DNA of 40,046 nucleotides from an uncultured Chryseobacterium sp. (GTDB taxonomy: Bacteria; Bacteroidota; Bacteroidia; Flavobacteriales; Weeksellaceae). The position numbers and the translations under genes were made by a program. The DNA lies in assembly GCA_913775525.1 (NCBI GenBank), contig CAJYLH010000013.1, positions 1 through 40,046 on the forward strand, read 5' to 3'. The notes beneath the pieces were generated by a model that was given only the letters and a program-made list of their open reading frames with translations, was not told the origin of the DNA and did no database searches. This document shows, piece by piece, positions 25,292-34,258 of the stretch; the first letter of the stretch is position 1, and every line of letters begins with the position of its first letter.

Positions 25292-27004
25292 TTACCTGAT
25301 TATTAGTTTTCTGCTTACCCAATTATTTTTAAGCTTGATTTTCAGCATATACACGCCTTGAGAAAGACCGGAGACATTGATGGTCTGATCATGATTGAGA
25401 TCAACATCCATTTTTTTACCCTCCATTGAGTACATTTCCAGGCCGTATATTTTTTCTCCTGTAATAAATACTTTTTCTGAAGCAGGGTTTGGATATACCG
25501 ATAACTGTGTTTTCACCGGGGAATCATTAATGCTTAACATATGTTCAACCGACGGATCAGAATACACTTTTGAGGCATCGATTGACCGTAAGCTCCAGTA
25601 GACATTCTGAATGGACGGATCAAGGGTTAAAAACCATTGAGGCGTCGTTACGATATACTTTGCCACATCCTGTGCTCCGGGTGTGGTACCTACTTTGATT
25701 TCATATTGCAGCGCATTCACAGGAGTTTTATCATCCGTAGCACCACTCCATGTAAAACTAAATGTATTTCCGGTTTTATTCACCTGTAAACTTGTTGGGG
25801 CAGCAGGTTTCAGATTGACGGATCCGGAAGTATTGCGAAAGACTTTGGTAAATGACCTTAAATCCGGGTCCTCCCAATCGAAACCGTTCATCAGAACATC
25901 CGGATGATGGTCTCCGTCATAGTCAAAGAGCCTGATATTTCCGCCTCCGCCCAGACCATATAAAGATGTATTGGAAGCTTTCGTAAACAACTGCGATACA
26001 GGATCATATAAGAAAACATTCACAACACCTTCATAGCCCGCCGTATTACCGATGACTATAAAATCATAGTATCCGTCATTATTGAGATCACCTGCATCAA
26101 TACTGGAATCGGAAAGGCCTTCGCCGGGAATTTCCTGAGCCGTGAACTGTCCGGTTCCGTCGTTCATAAAAACACCGAGGTATTCCTCATCACCCTCATT
26201 GCGTCCGATAGCTGCAAAATCCAGGAACCCGTCACCGTTAAAATCAGCACACGTTAATTTTCCGTTGGCCAGGGGGAGCAGGGACTGAGATACCTGAAGT
26301 CCGTTGGCTGAGTTCAGGTATATCCTAAAAAATGGAGCCGTATTGATGTCATAGCCCAATATAACGACATCCAGAAGCTGATCATTATTGAGATCCGCTA
26401 CTTTAAAGCTGCCGTTCTGGGATCCCTCAAGCCACGACTGAGTGAGCTGGAAACCATTGCCTGTATTCTCATAAAGGCTCAGATCATTGACAAAACCTGT
26501 TCCGCTGATGTATTGTGTTCCGTTGATGGCATAATCCTGCTTTCCATCGTGATTGAGATCAAAAACTTCTAGGGAACCGTATACTTTACCGGCAGTATCT
26601 TCCACTTTTGAAAATCCCGTTCCGTTATTCAGAAAACGGTAATGTTTGTAATTGACAATATCCTGATAACTCAATCCGGTGGAAATAATATCCGGCAAAC
26701 CGTCATTATTGTAATCTATAAATCTGATGTCCCCTAAATGAGTAGCATCTGTTCCCAGATTTCCATACGGTGAAAAAACACCATTATTATTAAGGTAGAT
26801 TTCATTAAAGGTAGCATCGGCCTCTCCGTTGTTATCGTAATCTAAGGCACCGTTATAAACGACATCTGGTTTTCCGTCATAATTAATGTCTCCAATGTCA
26901 CTGGAGGCGTAATAGAAATTCCTGATGCCGGTCTGAACTTCTGAAAAAGTCTGTGACTGAACCATGAAAGAAGCGAAGAGAATAGAAAGATAATTTTTTT
27001 TCAT
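25292..27004 (-). CDS. T9SS-sorted FG-GAP/VCBS-repeat protein
   Basis: A 570-aa exported protein. I start it at MKKNYLSIL, giving a signal ending VQSQ; a frame from 27046 adds 14 residues without function. At least six calcium-binding-type repeats follow the D-x-[DN]-x-DG-x-x-D pattern (DYNNDGLPDIIS, DLNHDGKQDYAI, DFNGDGFLDFAA, DLNNDGYYDFIV, DYDGDHHPDVLM), as in FG-GAP propellers. A fibronectin III-like domain (about 395-480) and a type A sorting domain (VYPNPASEKVFITG ... GVYMLKIKL ... KLIIR) end it. Such proteins reach the cell surface by the T9SS; the partner is unknown. It has a promoter at 27032-27065. Confidence 0.9.
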   Translation of the reverse strand: MKKNYLSILFASFMVQSQTFSEVQTGIRNFYYASSDIGDINYDGKPDVVYNGALDYDNNGEADATFNEIYLNNNGVFSPYGNLGTDATHLGDIRFIDYNNDGLPDIISTGLSYQDIVNYKHYRFLNNGTGFSKVEDTAGKVYGSLEVFDLNHDGKQDYAINGTQYISGTGFVNDLSLYENTGNGFQLTQSWLEGSQNGSFKVADLNNDQLLDVVILGYDINTAPFFRIYLNSANGLQVSQSLLPLANGKLTCADFNGDGFLDFAAIGRNEGDEEYLGVFMNDGTGQFTAQEIPGEGLSDSSIDAGDLNNDGYYDFIVIGNTAGYEGVVNVFLYDPVSQLFTKASNTSLYGLGGGGNIRLFDYDGDHHPDVLMNGFDWEDPDLRSFTKVFRNTSGSVNLKPAAPTSLQVNKTGNTFSFTWSGATDDKTPVNALQYEIKVGTTPGAQDVAKYIVTTPQWFLTLDPSIQNVYWSLRSIDASKVYSDPSVEHMLSINDSPVKTQLSVYPNPASEKVFITGEKIYGLEMYSMEGKKMDVDLNHDQTINVSGLSQGVYMLKIKLKNNWVSRKLIIR

Positions 27005-27031
27005 ATTGTTTTTATTTAGATTAATTAAAAA

Positions 27032-27065
27032 CAAATATAATATCAAATAAAATATTCCTGATCAA
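27032..27065 (-). promoter_or_regulatory. Promoter of the T9SS FG-GAP gene
   Basis: On the minus strand TTG (27063-27065), 23 bases, then TATATTTG (27032-27039) fit TTG-N19..23-TAnnTTTG, 27 bases before the start codon at 27004. The spacer is at the long end of the range. Confidence 0.5.
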
Positions 27066-27175
27066 CTAAAGACTGATATTTGTCATCTGATCCATTATGA
27101 CGGACATCATAAGGTATTGATGAAAATATATCCTGTAAATCTGTATAATAATTATCAGAAAAAAATATTCAAAAC

Positions 27176-27206
27176 TTGTCTAACTGAAAAAAACTTCGTA
27201 ATTTTG
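27176..27206 (+). promoter_or_regulatory. Promoter of the rpmB-rpmG-DUF4295 operon
   Basis: TTG (27176-27178), 20 bases, then TAATTTTG (27199-27206) match the Bacteroidota consensus well. The -7 box lies 39 bases before the rpmB start. Confidence 0.65.
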
Positions 27207-27245
27207 CACTCTCAAATATTATAGTACAAATAAGAACATCGAGAT

Positions 27246-27488
27246 ATGTCAAGAATTTGCCAAATAACAGGAAAGCGTGCAATGGTTGGTAACAACGTTT
27301 CTCACGCTAATAACAAAACGAAGCGTCGTTTTGAAATTAACTTATTAGAGAAGAAATTTTACCTTCCGGAGCAAGATAAGCACGTAACACTGAAAGTATC
27401 AGCTCATGGATTGAGAGTGATTAACAAAATTGGAATCGAGGAAGCTATTGAAAGAGCTACTAGAAACGGATTGATTAAAAAGAACTAA
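27246..27488 (+). CDS. rpmB: 50S ribosomal protein L28
   Basis: An 80-aa ribosomal protein of the large subunit. The [20 protein letters not shown] start, the TKRRFEINL stretch and the [19 protein letters not shown] helix are typical L28. It is the first gene of an operon with rpmG (3-base gap) and a DUF4295 gene, driven by the promoter at 27176-27206. Confidence 0.97.
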   Translation: MSRICQITGKRAMVGNNVSHANNKTKRRFEINLLEKKFYLPEQDKHVTLKVSAHGLRVINKIGIEEAIERATRNGLIKKN

Positions 27489-27491
27489 ATC

Positions 27492-27674
27492 ATGGCAAAA
27501 AAAGGAAATAGAGTTCAAGTAATCCTTGAATGTACAGAGCACAAAGAGAGCGGAATGGCAGGAATGTCAAGATACATTTCTACAAAAAATAAAAAGAACA
27601 CTACAGAGAGATTGGAGCTTAAAAAGTACAATCCGGTTCTTAAGAAATATACGCTTCACAAAGAAATCAAGTAA
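27492..27674 (+). CDS. rpmG: 50S ribosomal protein L33
   Basis: A 60-aa ribosomal protein of the large subunit. [33 protein letters not shown] and [14 protein letters not shown] are the L33 pattern. Cys14 is present but the full CxxC zinc pairs are absent, so this is a zinc-independent form. It begins 3 bases after rpmB. Confidence 0.97.
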   Translation: MAKKGNRVQVILECTEHKESGMAGMSRYISTKNKKNTTERLELKKYNPVLKKYTLHKEIK

Positions 27675-27693
27675 TTTATAAATATAATTTACC

Positions 27694-27846
27694 ATGGCAA
27701 AAAAAGTAGTAGCAACCCTACAGAGCGGTCAGTCTAAGAAGATGACCAAAGTGGTGAAAATGGTGAAGTCTTCCAAATCCGGAGCTTACGTTTTCGAAGA
27801 AAAAGTAATGAATGCAGACGAAGTAGACGGTTATTTGAAGAAATAA
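27694..27846 (+). CDS. DUF4295 small basic protein
   Basis: A 50-aa lysine-rich protein starting MAKKVVATLQSGQSKKMTKV and ending DEVDGYLKK. It matches DUF4295, a small family found in Bacteroidota directly after rpmG. The third gene of the ribosomal-protein operon, 19 bases after rpmG and followed by a terminator, so it likely works with the ribosome, though its role is unknown to me. Its basic make-up suits RNA binding. Confidence 0.9.
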   Translation: MAKKVVATLQSGQSKKMTKVVKMVKSSKSGAYVFEEKVMNADEVDGYLKK

Positions 27847-27867
27847 TCCCCGCTTTATTTACAATAT

Positions 27868-27897
27868 AAAAACTACTCATCTTTTGGGTAGTTTTTT
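27868..27897 (+). terminator. Terminator of the rpmB operon
   Basis: AAAACTACTC pairs with GGGTAGTTTT (one T-G pair) around ATCTTTT, followed by further T residues. It lies 21 bases after the DUF4295 stop. Confidence 0.8.
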
Positions 27898-27900
27898 TGT

Positions 27901-27908
27901 TATCTTTG
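27901..27908 (+). promoter_or_regulatory. -7 element of the ftsY promoter
   Basis: TATCTTTG matches TAnnTTTG, 39 bases before ftsY and right after the rpmB-operon terminator. The nearest TTG (27884-27886, inside the terminator) is 14 bases away, so the -33 part is uncertain. Confidence 0.45.
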
Positions 27909-27947
27909 TTAAGACAACACGACGTCTTATAAAATCAGAATTCGGAT

Positions 27948-28901
27948 ATGAGTTGGTTTAAAAACATTTTTAAGAAAGAAGAAAAAGAAACTTTAGACAA
28001 AGGCCTTGAAAAATCCAGCCAGGGTTTCTTTGAAAAAATGACTAAAGCGGTAGTCGGTAAAAGCAAGGTAGATGATGAAGTTCTGGACGACCTGGAAGAG
28101 ATCCTTATTGCATCCGATGTAGGCGCATCCACCACCATCAAGATTATCCAGAGAATAGAAGAACGTGTTGCCAGAGACAAATATGTAAGCGTTAATGAGC
28201 TTGATAAGATCCTTCGTGAAGAAATTTCAGGGCTGCTCCTTGAAAATCCTCATGCAGGAACCGGAAATATCGATGCTTCAAAAAAACCTTATGTTATCAT
28301 GGTCGTTGGGGTAAACGGTGTTGGTAAAACCACCACCATCGGAAAGCTGGCCCACCAGTTTACGACAGAAGGAAAAAAGGTTGTCCTGGGAGCTGCCGAT
28401 ACCTTCAGGGCAGCAGCAGTAGACCAATTGGTGATCTGGAGCCAGAGGGTGGGTGTACCGATCGTCAAACAGGATATGGGGTCAGATCCCGCTTCTGTTG
28501 CTTTTGACACGGTACAGAGTGCCGTTGCACAGGATGCTGATGTGGTCATTATTGATACTGCCGGAAGACTCCATAATAAAGTCAACCTGATGAACGAGCT
28601 TTCCAAGATCAAACGGGTGATGCAGAAGGTCATTCCTGATGCTCCCCACGAAATCCTTCTGGTGCTTGACGGCTCTACCGGGCAGAATGCTTTTGAGCAG
28701 GCCAAACAATTTACCGCCGCTACAGAAGTGAACGCGTTGGCAGTAACCAAACTAGACGGAACCGCTAAAGGAGGCGTAGTAATTGGCATTTCCGACCAGT
28801 TCCAGATCCCGGTAAAATACATAGGCGTAGGTGAGAAGATGCAGGACCTGCAATTGTTTAATGGTATAGAATTTGTTGACTCATTTTTCAAGAAAAGATA
28901 A
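27948..28901 (+). CDS. ftsY: Signal recognition particle receptor FtsY
   Basis: FtsY (317 aa) is the membrane-associated SRP receptor GTPase that hands ribosome-nascent chains to the Sec translocon. A short charged N-terminus (KKEEKETLDKG) replaces the long acidic A domain of E. coli, as is usual in this phylum. Then come the helical N domain and the G domain: P-loop GVNGVGKTTT (about 119-128), DTFRAAAVDQL, DTAGRLHNK and TKLDGTAKGG. It follows the rpmB operon, the typical order in Bacteroidota. Confidence 0.97.
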   Translation: MSWFKNIFKKEEKETLDKGLEKSSQGFFEKMTKAVVGKSKVDDEVLDDLEEILIASDVGASTTIKIIQRIEERVARDKYVSVNELDKILREEISGLLLENPHAGTGNIDASKKPYVIMVVGVNGVGKTTTIGKLAHQFTTEGKKVVLGAADTFRAAAVDQLVIWSQRVGVPIVKQDMGSDPASVAFDTVQSAVAQDADVVIIDTAGRLHNKVNLMNELSKIKRVMQKVIPDAPHEILLVLDGSTGQNAFEQAKQFTAATEVNALAVTKLDGTAKGGVVIGISDQFQIPVKYIGVGEKMQDLQLFNGIEFVDSFFKKR

Positions 28902-28962
28902 TACAATCTTCTTCTTGATCAACAACCAATTCAAATATTAACAATTAAAAAAATTTACGATT

Positions 28963-29223
28963 ATGGGATTTTTAACATGGATTTTATTCGGTCTTATTGC
29001 AGGTGCAATTGCTAAAATGATCATGCCGGGCAACCAGGGAGGCGGCTGGCTTTTAACTATCATTCTGGGAATCGTTGGCGCATTCGTAGGAGGAGCCATC
29101 GGAGTTTACGTACTTCACTGGGGTGATGTGGAAAGTTTCTGGAACCCGAGAAGCTGGATCCTGGCAATCGGAGGCGCACTGATTGTCCTCTGGATTTACG
29201 GAATGGCTACGCGGAGGAGTTAG
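28963..29223 (+). CDS. GlsB/YeaQ/YmgE-family membrane protein
   Basis: An 86-aa protein with three membrane segments: FLTWILFGLIAGAIAKMIM, GWLLTIILGIVGAFVGGAIG and SWILAIGGALIVLWIYGMA. GLIAGAIAKMIMPG is the family mark ('transglycosylase-associated', general stress membrane protein). The biochemical role is unknown; relatives are stress-induced. It sits 61 bases after ftsY with a strong terminator behind it. Confidence 0.88.
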   Translation: MGFLTWILFGLIAGAIAKMIMPGNQGGGWLLTIILGIVGAFVGGAIGVYVLHWGDVESFWNPRSWILAIGGALIVLWIYGMATRRS

Positions 29224-29242
29224 AATGAAAAAATAAAAAATT

Positions 29243-29276
29243 AAAGCCCCGGATCTGAAATCAGATCCGGGGCTTT
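29243..29276. terminator. Strong bidirectional terminator
   Basis: AAAGCCCCGGATCTGA (29243-29258) pairs perfectly with TCAGATCCGGGGCTTT (29261-29276), a 16-bp stem with a tiny loop and T/A runs on both sides. It separates the GlsB-like gene and convergent sppA. Confidence 0.9.
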
Positions 29277-29295
29277 GTTTACAATATAATTTAGT

Positions 29296-31050
29296 TTAGT
29301 TGATCTTAATCTGATAAGGCATCTGCATCTTGATCTCAGACTGCAGTTTCTCAGCAGTAATCTGCTGCAGGATTTCATAATTGGCTTTCCCTATCTTGCT
29401 CTTTACAACCCTTGCTTCGATATCCTCCCCATTCAGGTCCTGGAAAATCTGTTCAAAGGTGCTCATCTTCTTAGGATAAGACGTTACATTGTAAGATTTA
29501 AGGCCTGCCTTCTGTGCAGCAAACCGTACAGCATCATTTAGCGTACCCAGCTCATCTACCAAACCGATCTGTTTGGCCCGTACTCCGCTCCATACTCTTC
29601 CGCCGCCTACCTGATCAATCTGCTCAAAAGTCTGTTTCCTGTTTTGGGTTACGAAATGGACGAATCTTTTATAGGTCCCTTCCACGCTTCTGGTAATCAT
29701 ATTTACCCCATAAGGAGTTACCCCATTTAAAGTGGAAAAATACTGTGAATTGGCATTGGTTGCCACGATATCAGAACGTACGCCGTTTTTATTGGCCAGC
29801 TCCTTAAAATAAGGAATAACCCCGAAAACACCAATGGAACCGGTGAGCGTATTAGGTTCTGAATAAATCTTATCTGCCGCCATAGCAATATAATATCCGC
29901 CGGAAGCTGCATAATCCCCAAACGAAACAATAAGCGGCTTCTTCTTTTTCAGCTGCTGAAGCTGAAAAAGGATCTCATCAGACGCATTAGCACTTCCTCC
30001 CGGAGAGTTGATCCTGAAAACCACAGCTTTTACTTTATCATTCTCCTGAAGGTCTTTAATGTACTCAATATATTTCTCAGAATAGATTTCATTATATTCA
30101 TCACCGCTGTTGATTGAGCCTGAAGCATAGAGTACCGCCACCTTATCACCGGATTTCTCTTCATCGGAATAGGAGTTAATATATTTTGCCAAAGAAATTT
30201 TATTCAGCTTATCATCCTCTTTCAGTTTAAGCCTGGTTTTGATCATCTGGTCATACTCCCCTTTCTGGATCAGCTGATCGGCCAGTTTATATCTGAGGCT
30301 CAGTTCCGGGATCATACCATAAAGGCTATCTACAATTGTTCTGAACTGAGCTGTATCCATCTTTCTTGAAACGGCTATTTTGGAAGAAGTATTTTTCCAG
30401 ATATCATTCAGCAATGTACTTAACTGCTCCCTGTTTTCTGGTGAAATATCATTCCTTAAAAATGGTTCAACGGCAGATTTGAATTTCCCATGACGAATGA
30501 CCTCTATTCCGATGCCGTATTTATCAGCAAAATCCTTAAAAAAAGCTACTTCTGTAGCCAAACCTTTCAGCTCAATCATTCCCGCAGGATTTAGATAATA
30601 CTTATCGGCAACAGATCCTAAATAATAAGATGCCTGAGATACTGTATTTCCATAAGCATAGACAAACTTCCCACTTTTTTTGAAGTCTTCGATAGCACTT
30701 CTGAGATCATCAATCTGGGTAATACCTGCATTCAGGTTGTCTACTTCAATACTGATTCCTTTGATATTATCATCTGCTTTCGCTTTACCAATGGCTTCAA
30801 GCGCTTCGTAGATCAGAATATTCTGATTCTTTTTATCAACGTTAAATAGCCCGGTACGCTCTTCCGTAGGACTATCTATAATTTGGGTTTTAAGATTAAT
30901 GGTAAGTACGGAGTTCTTTTTTACTGTTACTGATTTGTCGCCACTCGCTGAGCCAACAACCAGTATGATAATAAAAAAGAAAAAAAACACGACACATAAT
31001 ATGACAATTGCCACTATATTTGCCAGCACATTCTTAAAGAAGCTTTTCAT
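29296..31050 (-). CDS. sppA: Signal peptide peptidase SppA, long (67K) type
   Basis: A 584-aa inner-membrane serine protease that degrades cleaved signal peptides. I start it at MKSFFKNVL; a frame from 31059 adds 3 residues. One membrane segment (about 10-35) is followed by two tandem ClpP-fold domains. The likely dyad is K191 (GKFKSAVEPF) in the first half and S383 (DYAASGGYYIAMAADKIY) in the second, as in E. coli SppA. FRINSPGGSANASDEI is also characteristic. It diverges from folK by 21 bases. Confidence 0.94.
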   Translation of the reverse strand: MKSFFKNVLANIVAIVILCVVFFFFFIIILVVGSASGDKSVTVKKNSVLTINLKTQIIDSPTEERTGLFNVDKKNQNILIYEALEAIGKAKADDNIKGISIEVDNLNAGITQIDDLRSAIEDFKKSGKFVYAYGNTVSQASYYLGSVADKYYLNPAGMIELKGLATEVAFFKDFADKYGIGIEVIRHGKFKSAVEPFLRNDISPENREQLSTLLNDIWKNTSSKIAVSRKMDTAQFRTIVDSLYGMIPELSLRYKLADQLIQKGEYDQMIKTRLKLKEDDKLNKISLAKYINSYSDEEKSGDKVAVLYASGSINSGDEYNEIYSEKYIEYIKDLQENDKVKAVVFRINSPGGSANASDEILFQLQQLKKKKPLIVSFGDYAASGGYYIAMAADKIYSEPNTLTGSIGVFGVIPYFKELANKNGVRSDIVATNANSQYFSTLNGVTPYGVNMITRSVEGTYKRFVHFVTQNRKQTFEQIDQVGGGRVWSGVRAKQIGLVDELGTLNDAVRFAAQKAGLKSYNVTSYPKKMSTFEQIFQDLNGEDIEARVVKSKIGKANYEILQQITAEKLQSEIKMQMPYQIKIN

Positions 31051-31071
31051 AAATATCAATCATTTTCCGAT

Positions 31072-31488
31072 ATGTCGCAGCATAAGGTCATTTTGTTACT
31101 TGGAAGTAACCTCGGAGACCAAAAAAAAAATCTAGATACCGCCCTTGATAAAATTAAAGAAGGGGGAAATGAAATATTAAATATAAGTGAATTCCTGACA
31201 TCTGAACCCGTAGAATTTGTTAGTTCCAATATTTTTTGTAATATTGCAGTAATAATATCTACCCGACGTTCGCCAATTCAACTGCTTGATTTTGTTAAAA
31301 GTATTGAATTGGAGATGGGCAGAATAACGGATTCAAGAGCATCCGGAGCGTATAGCGACAGAATTATTGACATCGATATCGTTACGTTCAATGAGTTAAA
31401 ATTTTTATCAGAAAGGCTTGAGATCCCTCATCAGAAAAACCTTTATGAAAGAGATTTTTCCAGGATATTATTAAAAGCATTTATCTAA
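31072..31488 (+). CDS. folK: HPPK, dihydropterin pyrophosphokinase
   Basis: FolK (138 aa) transfers pyrophosphate from ATP to 6-hydroxymethyl-dihydropterin in folate synthesis. LLLGSNLGDQKKNLDTAL at the start, then a SEPVEFV segment and the family signature around DRIIDIDIVTFN, followed by LEIPHQKNLYERDF, identify it. It is slightly shorter than most (about 150-160 aa) but has all the core motifs. Divergent from sppA, and 17 bases ahead of the first OmpA-like gene, so the latter may be cotranscribed. Confidence 0.94.
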   Translation: MSQHKVILLLGSNLGDQKKNLDTALDKIKEGGNEILNISEFLTSEPVEFVSSNIFCNIAVIISTRRSPIQLLDFVKSIELEMGRITDSRASGAYSDRIIDIDIVTFNELKFLSERLEIPHQKNLYERDFSRILLKAFI

Positions 31489-31505
31489 CACATAAAACAT
31501 ATTGT

Positions 31506-32615
31506 ATGAAATTAGGTTTATTAATTTTGGCAGCCTTGCCAATAGCTACTTATGCTCAGGACAGTATTGCAGTACATTCCACTGAATACCCTAATACCTT
31601 TTCGTCAGGCTCCGCCAACGTTCAACCATTTACCAACAGTGCCAGAAAATTCAATGACTGGTCGATCTCCATCGGAGGAGGTGCAGCGTTTATGGCTCAT
31701 GCAGATCTTGTTTCATTTTATGACAAGAAAGTCAACTGGGGCTATAATGCTTATGCAAGTATCGATAAGCAAATTACGCACACCTTTGGATTAAGTCTTG
31801 CTTACCAGAGAGGTGAAACCAATCAGAGAGCTCAGTTGGGCGGTGTACCGGGTCAACTGGCCGGTATAGCGGAAGCTAACACAAAATATAACCAGTTGGT
31901 ATTGCTTGGGGATATTAATTTCTCCAACCTTTTAAGAAGAGTTGACAACCACTCTCCTTACAGATGGGCTTTCCATGGGTATGGAGGTGTAGGTCTGATG
32001 AGCTACAAAACTTCCCTGCACGATAATAATGAATTCAGATGGAGCACCAATCCTCCAAGAATCCCGTTATTCATCAATCAGGATTTCGATTTTAGCTCTA
32101 CATTCTTCCAGTTTGGTTTCGGTCTCAAATATAATGTTTCAAAACTTATTGATATTGAAGCCAGGACTATGTATATCATGAGCGGTGATGACGAGTTCGA
32201 TGGCGGCGGATGGGCTGGTCCGGCTGATTATGATGTCACTTCAAAAGTTTCAAAATACAATATGATCAAATCAAGCCGGTCTGACAATATGTGGACAGTG
32301 AACCTTGGTCTTTCATTCAAACTTGGTAAACATGATACCCATCTGGCGTGGCATGACCCTTTACAGGAAGCTTATTACAGGGCTCAGGTTCTGGATGAAA
32401 AATCTACTGACCTTGTAGTTTGCGAAAAAGGGGATAATGATAATGACGGTGTTTGTGACGACTGGGACAGAGAACTTAATACACCTGCAGGAGCACGTGT
32501 AGACGGTGCAGGGGTAGCTTTGGACATGGATCTTGACGGCGTAATAGACTTATATGATAAGTGTGTTACTGTACCGGGTCCTGTAGAAAACAACGGATGC
32601 CCTACAAATAAATAA
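31506..32615 (+). CDS. OmpA-like barrel paralogue without the OmpA domain
   Basis: A 369-aa outer-membrane protein with a signal peptide (IATYAQ). An eight-strand-type barrel (about 35-285) is followed by a thrombospondin type 3-like calcium repeat (KGDNDNDGVCDDWDREL, DMDLDGVIDLYDKC) and stops at ENNGCPTNK. It aligns closely with the next gene through this point, including RRVDNHSPYRWAFHGY and PVENNGCP, but lacks the peptidoglycan-binding OmpA domain. No OmpA-like remains are visible in the 119 bases after the stop. It may be a shorter porin or surface protein that is not anchored to the wall. Confidence 0.88.
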   Translation: MKLGLLILAALPIATYAQDSIAVHSTEYPNTFSSGSANVQPFTNSARKFNDWSISIGGGAAFMAHADLVSFYDKKVNWGYNAYASIDKQITHTFGLSLAYQRGETNQRAQLGGVPGQLAGIAEANTKYNQLVLLGDINFSNLLRRVDNHSPYRWAFHGYGGVGLMSYKTSLHDNNEFRWSTNPPRIPLFINQDFDFSSTFFQFGFGLKYNVSKLIDIEARTMYIMSGDDEFDGGGWAGPADYDVTSKVSKYNMIKSSRSDNMWTVNLGLSFKLGKHDTHLAWHDPLQEAYYRAQVLDEKSTDLVVCEKGDNDNDGVCDDWDRELNTPAGARVDGAGVALDMDLDGVIDLYDKCVTVPGPVENNGCPTNK

Positions 32616-32734
32616 TTTCTTATTTCAGTATTTGGCCCGGTTATTGTAAGTAACAGAGCAGGTAAAATTGAAATTGAATTTTACTATTACTAGGATCAAA
32701 TAATAAAATAATTAACTAAATAAAAAAATACACT

Positions 32735-34183
32735 ATGAAATTAAGTTTAGCGATTGTTGCATTGGCAATGGCTGTACCTACAGCAAGCTTCGCGCAAGAC
32801 TCAACAGCAGTTTCAAATGGACAGTACCCTAACACTTTTACTTCTGGTTCTGCCAATGTTTCGCCATTTACCAATCAATCGAAAAGATTTAATGATTGGG
32901 CAATTTCAGTCGGTGCTGGTGTACCGATGTTACAAAGTGCAGACTTGACATCTTTTAAAAACGGTGACGGTAAAACCCTTTTCGGATACTCCGCATATGT
33001 TAGTATCGATAAAGCCATTACTCATGCTTTTGGCTTAAAGTTACAGTATGACAGAGGGGAAACAAGACAGGGATGGTTCTATACAAAAGATCCTGTACCG
33101 ACTAATCTTCCTGCTTCTCAGCAAGTTGCAGGTAGAACACAGTATGATGCTATCTCTATCTTGGGAGACATCAACTTCTCTAACCTTTTAAGGAGAGTTG
33201 ATAATCATTCTCCATACAGATGGGCATTGCATGGATATGCTGGTATAGGTACACTTGCTTATAGAGCTTTCCAAAAAGACATTAACGGTCAAAGGCTAGT
33301 TACCGAAGTAAAACCTTTTAAGTTTAATTCTTTATTTGGTCAGGCAGGTGCTGGTCTTAAGTACAAGGTAAACAGGAGATTGGATATCGAAGGTAGAGTG
33401 ATGTATGTAGTAACAGGGGATGATAACTTTGATGGTGGTGGTTATAACAATGTTAACAGCCGTTCAGAGAACACTTCCGATAACTTCTTCAATGCTACTT
33501 TAGGTATTTCATTGAAATTAGGGAAGCACGAATCTCACCTGATGTGGCATGATCCATTACAGGAAATCTATTATAAACTGGATGTATTGGCTAATAAAAA
33601 CCAGGATATTGAAGTTTGTAAAAAAGGAGATGCTGATAATGACGGAGTATGCGATGATTGGGACAGACAGCTTGATACTCCTGCAGGAGCAAGAGTTGAC
33701 GGTGCTGGTGTAGCATTGGATACAGACTTAGATGGTGTAATCGACCTTTACGATAAGTGTGTAACCGTTCCTGGACCTGTTGAGAACAATGGATGTCCTA
33801 CTACAGCTGCCAATAATGGCCCTGTTGTTGAAACTGAAACAAAATTGGAAGGGATTGAATTTGACCTGAACTCAGACAGAATCTTACCTTCAAATACTCC
33901 AATACTGAACAATGCTGTGAACTACATCAATTCTTCAGCTGGAGCATACAATGTAATCGGAGCTACTGATACAAGAGCTTCACAAGCTTACAATCAAAAA
34001 CTTTCTGAAAGAAGAGCTAACAACGTAAAAGATTATTTAATCAAGAACGGAGTTGAATCTACTAAACTTAACGCTATAGGTAGAGGTAAAAAAGACCTTA
34101 AATATCCTGAGTGTGACCCGGCTACTAAATGTCCAGAATGGAAAAACAGAGCTAACAGAAGAGTTTATTTCGAAGCAAAATAA
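32735..34183 (+). CDS. OmpA-family outer-membrane protein
   Basis: A 482-aa protein: signal peptide (ASFAQ), barrel (about 35-285), thrombospondin type 3-like repeats (KKGDADNDGVCDDWDRQL, DTDLDGVIDLYDKC), then an OmpA domain (about 370-482) with GIEFDLNSDRILPSN, GATDTRASQAYNQKLSERRA and a final NRANRRVYFEAK. The domain binds peptidoglycan and ties the outer membrane to the wall. The loop in CDPATKCPEWKNRANRR is typical of Flavobacteriia. It is 119 bases after its shorter paralogue and has a strong terminator (34205-34230). Base use here is simple and T/A-ending, suggesting high expression. Confidence 0.93.
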   Translation: MKLSLAIVALAMAVPTASFAQDSTAVSNGQYPNTFTSGSANVSPFTNQSKRFNDWAISVGAGVPMLQSADLTSFKNGDGKTLFGYSAYVSIDKAITHAFGLKLQYDRGETRQGWFYTKDPVPTNLPASQQVAGRTQYDAISILGDINFSNLLRRVDNHSPYRWALHGYAGIGTLAYRAFQKDINGQRLVTEVKPFKFNSLFGQAGAGLKYKVNRRLDIEGRVMYVVTGDDNFDGGGYNNVNSRSENTSDNFFNATLGISLKLGKHESHLMWHDPLQEIYYKLDVLANKNQDIEVCKKGDADNDGVCDDWDRQLDTPAGARVDGAGVALDTDLDGVIDLYDKCVTVPGPVENNGCPTTAANNGPVVETETKLEGIEFDLNSDRILPSNTPILNNAVNYINSSAGAYNVIGATDTRASQAYNQKLSERRANNVKDYLIKNGVESTKLNAIGRGKKDLKYPECDPATKCPEWKNRANRRVYFEAK

Positions 34184-34204
34184 TTTAAATTTGTTAATAA
34201 ATTG

Positions 34205-34230
34205 AAGCCACGCCCCGCGTGGCTTTTTTT
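34205..34230 (+). terminator. Terminator of the ompA-like gene
   Basis: AGCCACGC pairs with GCGTGGCT around CCC, followed by seven or eight T residues. It lies 22 bases after the stop codon. Confidence 0.88.
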
Positions 34231-34258
34231 GTTGTGATACTTTCCTTATTTTTACCCT

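Noticed and set aside
28289-28906. A 205-codon open frame opposite ftsY
   Set aside because: It overlaps the GTPase domain of ftsY in reverse and is Thr/Ser/Pro-rich without motifs, a typical antisense artefact.
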